From NCBI GenBank assembly GCA_947579605.1, contig OX388327.1, positions 3,335,122 through 3,399,121 on the forward strand: DNA of 64,000 bases. The letters are read 5' to 3'. Position 1 is the stretch's first letter. Each line of letters starts with the position of its first letter. The notes under the pieces are model-generated. The model was not told where the DNA came from. It searched no databases and worked only from the letters and a program-made list of their open reading frames with translations. The stretch is from Athripsodes cinereus (lineage: Eukaryota; Arthropoda; Insecta; Trichoptera; Leptoceridae). Made by a program: the position numbers and the translations under genes. Positions 63,738-64,000 of this stretch are shown here, one piece after another.

Positions 63738-64000
63738 CTGAAATAAATAAATACAACATCATGTGAAATGCTAAATATTTCGACATCATATTGCAGTATA
63801 AAAATCATTACAATTCGATAAAGATTCACTTCTTTAACTCGTGGAAATTCACTATTTTAGAACTGATTATTTTTTTATTTTGATGGAAGAAATTACTTAT
63901 ATAGTGATAATGTCGGCATTCCATATTGTCATATTTTTTCCATATAAATTGATTTGTTGTTTTTGTTGAATAAAATGAAATAATATTCATGAAACATTTA

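Overview
The window is AT-rich, intron-rich animal DNA, almost certainly from an insect and most likely a moth or butterfly. The evidence for Lepidoptera is the set of repeats: non-autonomous Helitrons that start TCTCGTGTCAC and end CAGCTAG, and non-LTR retrotransposon 3' ends carrying a 'TTGGAAGA..ATCGC..GCGATAAACTCGCCC' signature followed by AATA/AATAAA tails. Repeated TTAGG motifs fit but are weaker evidence. I could not assign a species.

Three host genes are supported. (1) 1856-6748, plus strand: the kinase-domain half of PRPF4B (PRP4 kinase), five exons in consistent phase, with the 5' part lying left of the window or missing. (2) 21446-22495, minus strand: a single-exon EamA/DMT transporter of the SLC35G type, with a probable upstream non-coding exon. 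(3) 32330-63737, minus strand: strawberry notch (sno/SBNO), 24 exons whose phases join into one open frame of 1448 codons plus stop, missing only its N-terminal exons to the right. It carries a Walker A motif, a DECH box, a SAT motif and a QxxGRxHR motif, the layout of the SNO family of DExH-type nuclear co-regulators. A spliceosomal kinase, a membrane transporter and a Notch/EGFR-pathway chromatin co-regulator have no obvious shared pathway; their adjacency looks like ordinary microsynteny.

Everything else is repeat-derived or unassigned. Left edge (1-1540): a truncated mariner/IS630-type transposase, an abundant repeat ('family A'), a retrotransposon tail and a Helitron nested together. PRPF4B introns: a tRNA-like SINE, an RT fragment, and several inverted-repeat elements. 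6.7-21 kb: foldback elements, several non-LTR C-terminal fragments, one long RNase H-bearing non-LTR ORF (13.1-14.8 kb), MITE nests at 17.5 and 19.2-20.5 kb, and a tRNA-derived SINE at 20.8 kb. 22.5-32.3 kb: a desert of MITEs. Nearly every large sno intron holds recognisable mobile DNA, including three hAT-type miniature elements with perfect 8-bp target duplications, a Helitron, a pogo/Tigger-like MITE, a near-intact non-LTR RT ORF, and a 40-bp minisatellite that appears to have grown out of a MITE.

I found no CRISPR array, operon, phage or obviously new enzymatic system. The most interesting signals are in the repeats: minisatellite birth from a MITE, a SINE remnant that appears to supply a splice donor, length-variable G tracts conserved inside a hAT MITE family, and long transcribed hairpins in introns. 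All motif and boundary calls were made by eye; no alignment, BLAST or RNA data were available.
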